Assembly: GCF_014200575.1 (NCBI RefSeq)
Contig: NZ_JACHBZ010000014.1
Span: 72,936-136,935, forward strand
DNA from: Mucilaginibacter saanensis
GTDB taxonomy: Bacteria; Bacteroidota; Bacteroidia; Sphingobacteriales; Sphingobacteriaceae
Direction: 5' to 3'
Length of the DNA stretch: 64,000 bases
Shown here: positions 36,687-45,339 of the stretch, piece by piece
How positions within the stretch are numbered: position 1 is the first letter of the stretch
Layout: each line of letters opens with the position of its first letter
Translations under genes and position numbers: made by a program
The notes under the pieces: generated by a model
Database searches by the model: none
What the model was told of the DNA's origin: nothing
What the model saw: the letters and a program-made list of their open reading frames with translations, nothing else

Positions 36687-37100
36687 ATGGAAAAAATATA
36701 TACAGCTGTGGTTACAGCAAAAGGCGGCCGCGATGGCCATATCCACTCTGAAGACGGAGTTATTGACTTGGATCTTAAAGCGCCAAAGGCAATGGGCGGC
36801 GAAGACGGCTACCCCAATCCCGAATTGCTATTTGCAGGCGCATGGGGAGCATGTTATTTAGGTGCATTAGGATCTGTGGGACGGCGTGATGGGGTAAATG
36901 TAACCCAGGCTACAGTTGATGTTCATGTAAATTTCAACAAAGAAGGCGAGTCTTCTTATGCCCTCTCCGCCGAATTGCATGTCCATATCCCGGGTATAGA
37001 CTGGGATGTTGCACAAAAACTGGCTGATGCAGCACACAAAGGCTGTCCATATTCTAAAGCAACCAGAGGAAATATAGACGTAAAAGTTGTTGCTGATTAA
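36687..37100 (+). CDS. ohr: Organic hydroperoxide resistance protein (Ohr/OsmC family)
   Basis: 137 residues from ATG 36687 (a further in-frame start lies upstream at 36663 but the family opens at MEKIYTAVV). Both redox-active cysteines are present, C56 in GAWGACYLGAL and C120 in HKGCPYSKATRGN, with the Ohr-type Arg region RDGHIHSEDG. It reduces organic peroxides via a dithiol. No ohrR regulator is adjacent. Ends at a long terminator hairpin. Confidence 0.93.
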   Translation: MEKIYTAVVTAKGGRDGHIHSEDGVIDLDLKAPKAMGGEDGYPNPELLFAGAWGACYLGALGSVGRRDGVNVTQATVDVHVNFNKEGESSYALSAELHVHIPGIDWDVAQKLADAAHKGCPYSKATRGNIDVKVVAD

Positions 37101-37122
37101 CTGCTTGTGAGGCAAGATTTGT

Positions 37123-37188
37123 AACCATGTCCTGGTAAATCATCAAATGAGCTCAAGGGGCTTTATTGTAATTTATCAGGACATGGTT
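37123..37188. terminator. Bidirectional terminator with an 18-bp stem and 30-nt loop
   Basis: Arms AACCATGTCCTGGTAAAT (37123-37140) and its complement (37171-37188) with one wobble, followed by TTCTTTTATT on the plus strand. It lies between the convergent ohr and glycoside hydrolase genes. Confidence 0.75.
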
Positions 37189-37201
37189 TTCTTTTATTCG
37201 T

Positions 37202-38659
37202 TTAATGCATTGCAGCTATCCGCAATACTTTATCCGTTATACCTGCGGGCATATTAACTATATTATTTGTGAGCGTGAATGTTTGCATGGTATTGCCGGT
37301 AACTACATCGGTCCATGTGGCTTTATATGTTCCTTTAGGTAAATTAAGGATTAAGGAATATGGCTTCATGGCGATATGCTCCAGGTAAATTACCCATTGT
37401 TTATTATCATCGCTCAGCGCCTCCGTTATAGCTCCTGGTGAAGCTTTCACTACCCGCAAATCGGGATGCAGGTTTACAAAATCCAATGCATCAAAATAAT
37501 GCTTTAAAATACCAAACTGCTTGCGTAGCTCAGGGCTGCCTCCACCCGGCGCCTTATACGAAGTGTCCTGCCCTGTTTCCATTCCAGCTGAAAAGGAATA
37601 ATCAAGCTGATTAAACAATGCCCCCCCAGCCATCAAAAACCGCCAGGCTTGCCTGCGATAAGTGGTATTTAAACTGCCTGCAAAGCCTGTTTCATTAAAA
37701 CCTATTACCTTATTTAAATAATAGTTTTCGCCAACTGTGTTTGGCAACGCATAGTGGAAATTAAAAATAGAAATATTAGCATCTGGGTTGGTAATTGGAT
37801 AATGAAAATTGGATATATTTTGTGACAGGAGATGTTGATTGGCAAGCTTACTCTCCTCGTCTTTGATCCAGCCCGCTACCCGTTGTTGCCAGTCGTTAGA
37901 GCGTTGCGATACCACCTCCAGAAAATTCCTGAAATCTTTCACATCACCATACTCATTGCGCAGTATCACTGTATCTTTCTGAATAGCATAAGGTTCATTT
38001 TGTATTTCAAAATAAAAATTACCAAAGCCATTAAGTTCCCTTACAATTTTACGCACATATTTTTCCTGATAAGCCAGTATATTACCATTTTGCAGCGTAT
38101 TAACTAATCCGGCGCTGACCTCGTCCGTTTTGTTAATATTATTTTTTGTATTCAGCGCGCTGTATTCCCAACCATGCTGATAATAGGACGAAAATAGGTT
38201 CACTTCAACTATTACGTCATTGCGGTTAGCCTCTGCCATGAATTGTTTTAGCCTGATAAAGTAGCCCTCGTCCCATTTATCCAGATCAAATTTATTGCCG
38301 CCCAATTCAAATCCGCTCTGATCACTGCGTTTCCAGGGCAATACCAGATTTTGTTCAGAAGGTGCAAGAGTGTTACTTTTAATACCAAAGTCGCCCGGTT
38401 TTTCAATATATGCCCCGGTAAACAGGCGTGTGGTATTTAATCCATCGTTAGCTACGGTTTGCAAGTAGGTTTTATAATCAAAACCTAAGTTGATCACCGA
38501 GCCGTAATGCTCGCCAGATCCAACCAACAATGCCGGCTTACCCTTGTATATGAAATAATGCAGATTTTGAGGATTAAGCTTAATTGGCTTAACATTTTGT
38601 GAAAATACCACAGTTGATACCAGCAGCATTATTGCTGAAAAAACAAGCCTTTTTTTCAT
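37202..38659 (-). CDS. Secreted clan GH-A-like glycoside hydrolase
   Basis: 485 residues with a signal peptide (cut near VVFSQ/N). A TIM-barrel core shows the acid/base Glu in FEIQNEPYA and a candidate nucleophile Glu in IGFNETGFAG, the spacing of clan GH-A enzymes. A C-terminal beta domain (GTYKATWTDVVTGNTMQ) follows. The family number and the polysaccharide are not assigned. Probably periplasmic or surface-exposed. Confidence 0.78.
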   Translation of the reverse strand: MKKRLVFSAIMLLVSTVVFSQNVKPIKLNPQNLHYFIYKGKPALLVGSGEHYGSVINLGFDYKTYLQTVANDGLNTTRLFTGAYIEKPGDFGIKSNTLAPSEQNLVLPWKRSDQSGFELGGNKFDLDKWDEGYFIRLKQFMAEANRNDVIVEVNLFSSYYQHGWEYSALNTKNNINKTDEVSAGLVNTLQNGNILAYQEKYVRKIVRELNGFGNFYFEIQNEPYAIQKDTVILRNEYGDVKDFRNFLEVVSQRSNDWQQRVAGWIKDEESKLANQHLLSQNISNFHYPITNPDANISIFNFHYALPNTVGENYYLNKVIGFNETGFAGSLNTTYRRQAWRFLMAGGALFNQLDYSFSAGMETGQDTSYKAPGGGSPELRKQFGILKHYFDALDFVNLHPDLRVVKASPGAITEALSDDNKQWVIYLEHIAMKPYSLILNLPKGTYKATWTDVVTGNTMQTFTLTNNIVNMPAGITDKVLRIAAMH

Positions 38660-38743
38660 GAAGGGGGTTTATAAAGATTGTTAAATATACAATAATCACA
38701 AACCTTTTATTGTCTATCATTTTAGTTATCAATAAAATAATCA

Positions 38744-38774
38744 CAAAAAAGGCCGCTCCAAATTGAAGCGACCT
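38744..38774 (-). terminator. Terminator after hsp20
   Basis: On the minus strand AGGTCGCT pairs with AGCGGCCT (one G-T wobble) across a short loop and is followed by a T-run (TTTTTTGTG). Confidence 0.75.
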
Positions 38775-38817
38775 CATCTTAAAACCAAACTAACTACTCT
38801 ATGAAAACAATCTTTAA

Positions 38818-39258
38818 TTATTTTACTGCTATTTCTCTTGATTGAAATTTAGCTTCTTCCTTTTTAGCTACAATAAGCTTCAATATGCCATCGGTATAAT
38901 CGGCTTCAATTTTTGAATGATCAGCACTTTCTGGTAAAGTAAACGACCTGGTGAACGCATTGTAACTGTATTCGCGTTTGCTGAATTTTTTACCTTCTTC
39001 TACGTTCTCGGCTTTCTTATCAGCCGATACGGTTAATACATTTTTATCCAGGTTAATCTTAAAGTCTTCTTTCTTTAAGCCGGGAGCGGCTAACTCAATT
39101 TGAAACTCATTTTCAGTTTCTGCAATATTTACTGCAGGTACGCGGGCAACTAATTTGTCACCTAAAAATGAATCGTTAAGTATAGAATCGAATACGTCGT
39201 TAAAGAATGGACCTACTGTATTATTTTTTAAACCGTGGTTGAATTTTACTAATGTCAT
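38818..39258 (-). CDS. Small heat shock protein (Hsp20/alpha-crystallin family)
   Basis: 146 residues: a short N-terminal arm, an alpha-crystallin domain at about 40-135 (AVNIAETENEFQIELAAPGLKKEDFKI, then LTVSADKKAE), and the I-x-I/V-like C-terminal segment SREIAVK. It holds unfolding proteins in an ATP-independent way. Divergent from the thioesterase gene; a perfect inverted repeat sits in the shared spacer. Confidence 0.93.
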   Translation of the reverse strand: MTLVKFNHGLKNNTVGPFFNDVFDSILNDSFLGDKLVARVPAVNIAETENEFQIELAAPGLKKEDFKINLDKNVLTVSADKKAENVEEGKKFSKREYSYNAFTRSFTLPESADHSKIEADYTDGILKLIVAKKEEAKFQSREIAVK

Positions 39259-39348
39259 TTTAATATCTCCTTAAGTTTTTGTTTTTGTTAACTTCGTAAA
39301 CTATTAATCAACTGTTATACCAAGAGATAAAACCGATTATTCAGAAGA

Positions 39349-39386
39349 CAATTTGTCACCAAGAATGGTTTTATAGCGACAAATTG
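39349..39386. repeat. Inverted repeat in the hsp20/thioesterase spacer
   Basis: Perfect 9-bp arms CAATTTGTC (39349-39357) and GACAAATTG (39378-39386), 20 bp apart. The left arm lies inside its own near-palindrome GACAATTTGTC. It sits just upstream of the thioesterase ATG and 91 bp upstream of hsp20, consistent with an operator. Confidence 0.55.
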
Positions 39387-39392
39387 ACACAA

Positions 39393-39839
39393 ATGGCTGA
39401 AAAACTTACAGATTACAAATACAAAACGGGCATCCCCATCCGTTTTTCGGATATAGATTCCTTCGGGCACGTTAACAATGCAGTGTATCTAACGTATTTT
39501 GAAATAGCAAGAACCAGCTATTGGAAAGAAGTGATTAACTGGAACTGGAGCCATGCAGGCATTATACTTGGCCGTTCGGAGATCAACTACCTTAAACCCA
39601 TTACTATTAACGACCAGATAGCCTGCTATGTGCGTACCATACGTATAGGTAACAGTAGTTTTGATGTAATGCATGTATTAGTTAAAATAACACCACATGG
39701 AGAGGAAATTGTGACTACAGGAAAAACTGTTTGCATCAGCTATGACTACGCTTCCAATAAATCTGTGTCTATACCGGCTAACGAGCGCCGCAGCATGATA
39801 GAGTATGATGAACCCAGATTGATCCTGAATACGAATTAA
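39393..39839 (+). CDS. Acyl-CoA thioesterase, 4-hydroxybenzoyl-CoA thioesterase-like hotdog
   Basis: 148 residues from ATG 39393 (an in-frame TTG at 39384 is rejected). Single hotdog domain with IPIRFSDIDSFGHVNNAVYLTYFE, where the conserved Asp follows the strand (DxFGHVNN), typical of the YbgC/4-HBT group. Hydrolyses acyl-CoA thioesters; the chain length is not evident. No partner in an operon. Confidence 0.88.
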   Translation: MAEKLTDYKYKTGIPIRFSDIDSFGHVNNAVYLTYFEIARTSYWKEVINWNWSHAGIILGRSEINYLKPITINDQIACYVRTIRIGNSSFDVMHVLVKITPHGEEIVTTGKTVCISYDYASNKSVSIPANERRSMIEYDEPRLILNTN

Positions 39840-39949
39840 TATTTAACTATGCAGATTTCAAATATGCATGTACATAAACGATGATTATTAAAATCAGATC
39901 ATCCCCTTTATTATTTGCACATTTGAAATCTATCTAAGCGCAGCTACCC

Positions 39950-41347
39950 TTAAAATATCTTACCAGGGTTTAATATGGTATGAGGGTCAAACACCTTTTT
40001 GATTCCACGCCATAGCGCAAAATGCACGTCTGAATATTTTATCGACATAAAATCTTTTTGCACCAATCCAATGCCGTGCTCACCAGAAAGCGTTCCGCCC
40101 AGGGAAACTGTTAGTTCAAATATTTCGCGGATGCCAAATTTAAGTTTGTTATTCCAGTCTTTATCACTCATGTTAGCCTTAATAATATTTACATGCAGAT
40201 TCCCATCGCCCGCATGGCCATAACAAACTGATTCAAAGCCATATTTAACACCTATCTCTTTTATTCCTTTTATTAGCTGAGGTAGTGCAGCGCGAGGCAC
40301 AACCGTATCTTCCTCTTTATAAACTGAGTTTGATTTTACTGATACCGCCATGGTACGCCTCAATCTCCATAGTTCTTCTTTTTGTGCCGATGAATCGGCA
40401 AACAACACATCAGTACAGTCATAAGCTTCCAAAACAGCATTGATCTTTTCACAATCGGCAAATATTACATCCTGATTATTGCCGTCCACTTCAATCAACA
40501 AAAAAGCCTCAATACCATCTTTCAGGTCAAATGCAATATCATCATGTTCTTTTACCCACTCTACCCCTCTTCGTTCCATAAACTCCAGGGCCGATGGGAT
40601 AATGCCCGCCCTGAATATAGCCGATACCGCAGCGCACGCCGCCTCATTGGTTGGAAACGAGGCCAGCATCAGCGCATCAAGTGTTGGTAATGGCAACAGT
40701 TTAACCACAATTTTAGTAATGATACCCAGGGTACCTTCTGAGCCTATCATTAATTGGGTTAAATTATACCCGGAAGCATATTTGAGTGTATTGGCTCCTG
40801 TCCATATAATTTCTCCCGACGGCAAAACTACTTGCAAATTGAGAATATACTCCCGTATGGTACCATACTTTACCACCCGTGGGCCGCCCGAACCATGTGA
40901 CACATTACCGCCTATAAAACAGCTGCCCTTACTGGCGGGGTCAACCGGATAAAGCAAACCTTTAGCGGCCGCCTGGTTCATAAACTCTTCAGTAATAACA
41001 CCAGGCTCAACAGTGGCCTGCAAATTTTGTTCATCTATTTCAAGCACCTTATCAAACCGCTCCATAGCTATTAACAAGCCGCCTTTTATAGCCAAAGCAC
41101 CGCCACTTAAACCGGTACCAGCTCCGCGTGGCGTAACCGGGATACGGTGCTTATTGCACAACTTCATTAATGCAGATACCTCTTCAGGCGTTTTAGGCTT
41201 GGCAACTATATCGGGATAGTACACCAGGTCTTCTGTTTCATCGTGGCTGTATTTTTCAAGCTCATTATGTTGAGCAATAACACTATCAGCACCAACAATA
41301 GCTGTAATTGCCTCTAAAATTGGGTTGGTAATTATATTATAATTCAT
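39950..41347 (-). CDS. FAD-linked oxidase, glycolate/D-lactate oxidase (GlcD) type
   Basis: 465 residues. N-terminal FAD-binding domain (PCMH type) with VTPRGAGTGLSGGALAI and GSHGSGGPRVVKYG-like loops; C-terminal oxidase cap with CYGHAGDGNLHVNI and SGEHGIGLVQK, the typical closing motif. Oxidises a 2-hydroxy acid such as glycolate or D-lactate to the 2-oxo acid. No GlcE/F neighbours. Its start overlaps the end of folB by 11 bases, so the two are translated together. Confidence 0.88.
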   Translation of the reverse strand: MNYNIITNPILEAITAIVGADSVIAQHNELEKYSHDETEDLVYYPDIVAKPKTPEEVSALMKLCNKHRIPVTPRGAGTGLSGGALAIKGGLLIAMERFDKVLEIDEQNLQATVEPGVITEEFMNQAAAKGLLYPVDPASKGSCFIGGNVSHGSGGPRVVKYGTIREYILNLQVVLPSGEIIWTGANTLKYASGYNLTQLMIGSEGTLGIITKIVVKLLPLPTLDALMLASFPTNEAACAAVSAIFRAGIIPSALEFMERRGVEWVKEHDDIAFDLKDGIEAFLLIEVDGNNQDVIFADCEKINAVLEAYDCTDVLFADSSAQKEELWRLRRTMAVSVKSNSVYKEEDTVVPRAALPQLIKGIKEIGVKYGFESVCYGHAGDGNLHVNIIKANMSDKDWNNKLKFGIREIFELTVSLGGTLSGEHGIGLVQKDFMSIKYSDVHFALWRGIKKVFDPHTILNPGKIF

Positions 41348-41705
41348 TTGCTGATGGATAGTTTATAATAATACTGGAGTGTGCTACTTTACCCATTAAA
41401 GGCGGGTTGAGTTTTTTAATAGTTACCCGTATGTTTTTCACAAAAGGGTATTTATTTTTAATCCTGTCTGTGATGGATTGCCCCACAGTTTCAATCAATT
41501 TACGGGGATGCTTCATCTCTTCGCAAACTATAATATATAGCCGCTCGTAGTCAACCGTATTATCCAGATCATCTTCGTTGATATCTCCCTGCGGAATAAA
41601 GGCAACTTCAATATCTACTATAAAACGGCAGCCTAACTTTTGTTCTTCGGGGTAAAAACCATGGTGCGAAAAAAACTCCGCACCCTGCAAAGCAATGTTA
41701 ATCAT
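41337..41705 (-). CDS. folB: Dihydroneopterin aldolase
   Basis: 122 residues, the complete FolB/T-fold domain: FSHHGFYPEEQKLGCRF at the N-terminus, DNTVDYERLYIIV, ETVGQSITDRI and VRVTIKKLNPP. It cleaves dihydroneopterin to 6-hydroxymethyldihydropterin in folate synthesis. It overlaps the following FAD oxidase gene by 11 bases, an unusual pairing. The other folate gene in the window, folD, is far away. Confidence 0.92.
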   Translation of the reverse strand: MINIALQGAEFFSHHGFYPEEQKLGCRFIVDIEVAFIPQGDINEDDLDNTVDYERLYIIVCEEMKHPRKLIETVGQSITDRIKNKYPFVKNIRVTIKKLNPPLMGKVAHSSIIINYPSANEL

Positions 41706-41817
41706 AATTCAAAAGTAGTTGATTTAGTTGAGGTATTTAAAGCTCCTAACCGGAAAGTTCAGCATACGCCATCTAATAGGCTGCTTTTTTTGAAATAATT
41801 AAAAAAAATAAAAATGC

Positions 41818-41852
41818 AAAAAGCAGGTTTAAACAATCTAAACCTGCTTTTT
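41818..41852 (+). terminator. Strong hairpin in the folB/acyl-CoA dehydrogenase spacer
   Basis: 14-bp perfect stem AAAAAGCAGGTTTA/TAAACCTGCTTTTT around a 7-nt loop. It lies upstream of both divergent genes, so it may end a run-through transcript or act as an insulator. Confidence 0.7.
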
Positions 41853-41894
41853 GTCAATAAGTGCCCTGTAGTACAAAAAAACACCGATTTCGAC

Positions 41895-41927
41895 TTGTTT
41901 ATCTCGCTGTTAAATGCTCTATATTTG
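41895..41927 (+). promoter_or_regulatory. Promoter of the acyl-CoA dehydrogenase gene
   Basis: TATATTTG at 41920-41927 matches the TAnnTTTG -7 element exactly; TTG at 41895-41897 is a possible -33, though its spacing of 22 nt is a little long. ATG follows 19 bases later. Confidence 0.6.
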
Positions 41928-41946
41928 CTCACCAACTATAATAATT

Positions 41947-43128
41947 ATGGCTAAAACAGATCTTTACGAATCGCCTGACTACTATCAATTAGATGAGTTA
42001 CTTACCGAAGAGCACAAATTGATACGCTCATCAGTACGTGACTGGGTAAAAAAAGAATTAAGCCCGGTTATTGAGGATTACGCTCAAAAAGCAGAGTTCC
42101 CTATGCATTTGATAAACGGCCTGGGTGAGATAGGTGCATTTGGCCCAACCATACCTGTTGAATATGGCGGTGCAGGGCTTGATTACATGGCTTACGGCAT
42201 TATTATGCAGGAAATTGAACGTGGTGATTCCGGTATTCGCTCAGCTTCGTCTGTACAGGGCTCATTGGTCATGTACCCAATTTATGCCTATGGATCTGAG
42301 GAACAACGTAAAAAATATCTGCCCAAATTGGCATCAGGTGAGTTGATGGGCTGCTTTGGCCTTACCGAACCTGATCATGGTTCAAACCCAGGTGGGATGA
42401 ATACCAATATAAAGGATGCCGGCGATCATTATATATTAAATGGCGCAAAAATGTGGATCTCGAACGCCCCATTTGCCGATATTGCTGTTGTATGGGCAAA
42501 AGATGAAACAGGTAAAATCCGGGGATTAATTGTTGAGCGGGGCATGGAAGGCTTTACTACCCCTACTACGCATAATAAATGGTCATTAAGGGCATCAGCT
42601 ACCGGCGAACTTGTATTTGATCATGTTAAAATACCTAAAGAAAATCTGTTACCTAATGTTGCCGGCTTAAAAGGCCCTTTAGGTTGCCTTAACCAGGCAC
42701 GTTATGGTATTGCCTGGGGCGCACTGGGCGCAGCCATGGATTGTTATGACACTGCACTCCGTTACGCTAAAGAGCGCGTGCAATTTGGTAAACCTATAGC
42801 AGGGTTCCAGCTACAGCAAAAAAAGCTGGCCGAAATGATAACAGAAATCACTAAGGCCCAGTTACTGGTTTGGCGCTTAGGTATACTTAAAAACGAAAAT
42901 AGGGCTACCGCTGCGCAAATATCAATGGCTAAGCGCAACAGTGTAGAAACAGCCATTAATATAGCCCGGGAAGCACGGCAAATGCTGGGCGGAATGGGCA
43001 TAACCGGGGAGTACCCGATTATGAGGCACATGATGAACCTGGAGTCGGTGATTACTTATGAAGGCACCCATGACATTCACTTATTAATAACCGGGATGGA
43101 TATCACCGGCGAGGATGCCTTTAAATAA
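41947..43128 (+). CDS. Acyl-CoA dehydrogenase, glutaryl-CoA dehydrogenase-like
   Basis: 393 residues from ATG 41947. Standard three-domain ACAD: ITEPDHGSNPGGM-type FAD loops (GLTEPDHGSNP), MWISNAPFADIAVVWA, and the catalytic base E372 in ITYEGTHDIHLL. GDSGIRSASSVQGSL with Arg98 and the C-terminal Glu match the glutaryl-CoA dehydrogenase group, which decarboxylates glutaryl-CoA to crotonyl-CoA in Lys/Trp breakdown. The name is a family-level inference. Confidence 0.9.
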   Translation: MAKTDLYESPDYYQLDELLTEEHKLIRSSVRDWVKKELSPVIEDYAQKAEFPMHLINGLGEIGAFGPTIPVEYGGAGLDYMAYGIIMQEIERGDSGIRSASSVQGSLVMYPIYAYGSEEQRKKYLPKLASGELMGCFGLTEPDHGSNPGGMNTNIKDAGDHYILNGAKMWISNAPFADIAVVWAKDETGKIRGLIVERGMEGFTTPTTHNKWSLRASATGELVFDHVKIPKENLLPNVAGLKGPLGCLNQARYGIAWGALGAAMDCYDTALRYAKERVQFGKPIAGFQLQQKKLAEMITEITKAQLLVWRLGILKNENRATAAQISMAKRNSVETAINIAREARQMLGGMGITGEYPIMRHMMNLESVITYEGTHDIHLLITGMDITGEDAFK

Positions 43129-43187
43129 AGCGGATTGATTTAGTTAACTTTAGATTAATTATTATGTAACAGTTAAGTATATAACTA

Positions 43188-43218
43188 TTGTTCATTTTGC
43201 TTATGAACGTTATATTTG
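43188..43218 (+). promoter_or_regulatory. Promoter of the TPR kinase gene
   Basis: TTG at 43188-43190, 20-nt spacer, TATATTTG at 43211-43218: nearly perfect for the Bacteroidota sigma consensus. It overlaps a TTG in frame at 43216, so the real start is ATG 43234. Confidence 0.75.
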
Positions 43219-43233
43219 TTGTTACGTAATTTA

Positions 43234-44412
43234 ATGTTAAACCCCTATTTCCTTGTCTTTCCCAAACGCATAGTTGTGCGTACATATGCTTTATGGCTAT
43301 GCCTTGCCTTTTTTTTAGGAGTACAGTCGTGTACTGACAACAAATTTGACACAGGTGACTATTCGCCCCATTTTAAGGCCATCTTCGACACAATATCCCG
43401 GTATGCCGAAATAAGAAAGCAGCCACTTACAGATACGCGCTATCTCGACTCCAACTTTAAAAAGCTTCCAAATCCATTTATAAATGATTGGTTCCGTTTT
43501 TATGGACTCCATTTCGTGTATGAGAAAAAAGTAACTCATAACGTAAAAAAAACATTGATGTATGCCGATAGCATGATGCTGATGGCAAAAAAAAGTGTCA
43601 CTAAAAAACAATACCAACTAAACTTTGCCGAAGCCAATTTTGCAACCGGCGATGCTTATTTTGATCTGTCGCAATATAACGATGCTTATAAATGCTACTA
43701 TCAGGGATATTTTATTGGTAAAAACCTGATCAATAACGAAATTCTGGCCGAATACACCTATCGCATGGGGATGATACTGTTTAAACAAAACCATTACATA
43801 AAGGCAGCCAATTATTTTAAAATAAGTTACCGGCAAAGCATGGCCTATAAAGATGGATTCAGGGCATTTTATCAACGGCAGGAGTTACTTGGCAATATTG
43901 GTGAAAGCTATAAAAATGCCAACATGCTTGATAGCGCCACTTTTTATTTTACCACTGCCCTTAATTATATCAATGCTAATAATGATCGCTTTAAAGACGT
44001 AGCAAATTTGTTAGAAATTGCGCGTGGTGTTATTTATGGCGATCAGGGTGAAGTTGCTTCAATGACAAAAAACTATGCCCCGGCTGAGCAGCTCTTTAAG
44101 AAAAGTATCGCCATTAACCTAAAAAAGGGAAATGATAACCATGATGCGCAATTAACGGAAATTAAGCTCTCGCACTTATATCTTGCACAGGGCAAACATG
44201 AAAAGCTATTCAATGTACTTAAAAACCTTCGGGTTCAATTAGATAGTTTGAGCAATGAAGATGCCGAGCCTAATTGGAATAATTTAATGAGTACCTATTA
44301 TGCCCACAAAAAAAATTATGCAAAGGCTTTATATTATTTGAAAATTTATTCGGCACTTAAAGATTCGGCAATACGGAAAATAAACTCACTTAAAAACACC
44401 GATGTTAATTAG
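43234..44412 (+). CDS. TPR sensor part of a split histidine kinase (ends at in-frame TAG)
   Basis: 392 residues: a hydrophobic leader (signal peptide or lipobox, LGVQSCTD), then roughly five TPR-like helical repeats to about residue 380 (e.g. FATGDAYFDLSQYNDAYKCYYQGY and FKKSIAINLKKGN). It terminates at TAG 44410-44412. The reading frame continues open after the TAG through a linker (QQANFDKQSQIDYLKDH), a membrane helix and a kinase domain, as in intact Bacteroidota TPR kinases. It is therefore probably the N-terminal half of one gene broken by a single nonsense codon. Confidence 0.8.
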   Translation: MLNPYFLVFPKRIVVRTYALWLCLAFFLGVQSCTDNKFDTGDYSPHFKAIFDTISRYAEIRKQPLTDTRYLDSNFKKLPNPFINDWFRFYGLHFVYEKKVTHNVKKTLMYADSMMLMAKKSVTKKQYQLNFAEANFATGDAYFDLSQYNDAYKCYYQGYFIGKNLINNEILAEYTYRMGMILFKQNHYIKAANYFKISYRQSMAYKDGFRAFYQRQELLGNIGESYKNANMLDSATFYFTTALNYINANNDRFKDVANLLEIARGVIYGDQGEVASMTKNYAPAEQLFKKSIAINLKKGNDNHDAQLTEIKLSHLYLAQGKHEKLFNVLKNLRVQLDSLSNEDAEPNWNNLMSTYYAHKKNYAKALYYLKIYSALKDSAIRKINSLKNTDVN

Positions 44413-44496
44413 CAACAAGCCAATTTTGACAAGCAAAGTCAGATAGATTACCTTAAAGATCATAACAAGTTACAACTCATCTACATTTATCTGGCG

Positions 44497-45330
44497 GTGA
44501 TATTTTCAATTATGGCCGTTATCATCATTTTTCTGGTATTCAGAAATTTAAAAAGATCAAAGTTGGATGTTGTAGCCGTTAAAGTCTTAAACGATCAGAT
44601 AAACGATCAAAATAACCACCTGGAATACGCGTTGGACGAGCTAAAGCTTAAAAGCCAGGAAAAAGACAGAATATTACGTACAGTAGTACATGATCTCCGA
44701 AACCCTATAGGTGGTATTGCTTCTTTAACCAGCGTAATGACAGAGGACGACTACACTGCCGAGCAAAAAGAACAGCTTAATTTAATTAAAGAAACATCTT
44801 TTAACTCTCTTGAGCTTATTAACGAAATATTAGAAGCTACCAATACCGCCACTGCTAAATTAAATAAGGAGCTGGTTGACATCAATGCGTTACTAAGTAA
44901 CAGTGTAGAATTGTTACGGTTTAAAGCTGCAGAAAAAAAGCAGGTTATCAAACTTGAACTCCTGGATAATACGCAGGAGCTATTAATGAGCCGGGAAAAA
45001 ATATGGCGGGTTATCAGTAACCTTATTAGCAACGCCATCAAATTTAGTCAGGCAAATACCCAAATTGTAGTTTGGGCTAAAAATTTGGAGTCTGAGGTAC
45101 AGATATCAGTTAAAGATCAAGGAATTGGGATACCCGAAAAATTAAAAAGCCAGGTATTCAATATGTTTACAGATGCTAAACGCCCCGGTACAGAAGGCGA
45201 AAAGTCGTTTGGCTTGGGGCTTTCTATTTGTCAGCAAATTCTGGAAAAACATGATGGCCGCATCTGGTTTGATAGTGATACCGAAGATGGTACTACATTC
45301 TATTTCTCGCTCCCCAAAACCAAATCTTAA
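44497..45330 (+). CDS. Histidine kinase half of the split TPR kinase
   Basis: In the same frame as the upstream TPR gene. From GTG 44497 it gives 277 residues: end of the membrane helix (IIIFLVFRNL), coiled coil, HisKA with H65 in VVHDLRNPIGG (44689-44691), and HATPase_c with N-box NLISNAIKFS and G-boxes DQGIGIP and GLGLSICQQ. Without the upstream part it has no sensor. Whether the internal GTG is used, or the TAG is read through, cannot be told; it may be a pseudogene remnant. It ends 9 bp before the convergent GH1 gene. Confidence 0.7.
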   Translation: MIFSIMAVIIIFLVFRNLKRSKLDVVAVKVLNDQINDQNNHLEYALDELKLKSQEKDRILRTVVHDLRNPIGGIASLTSVMTEDDYTAEQKEQLNLIKETSFNSLELINEILEATNTATAKLNKELVDINALLSNSVELLRFKAAEKKQVIKLELLDNTQELLMSREKIWRVISNLISNAIKFSQANTQIVVWAKNLESEVQISVKDQGIGIPEKLKSQVFNMFTDAKRPGTEGEKSFGLGLSICQQILEKHDGRIWFDSDTEDGTTFYFSLPKTKS

Positions 45331-45339
45331 CTACTTCTT

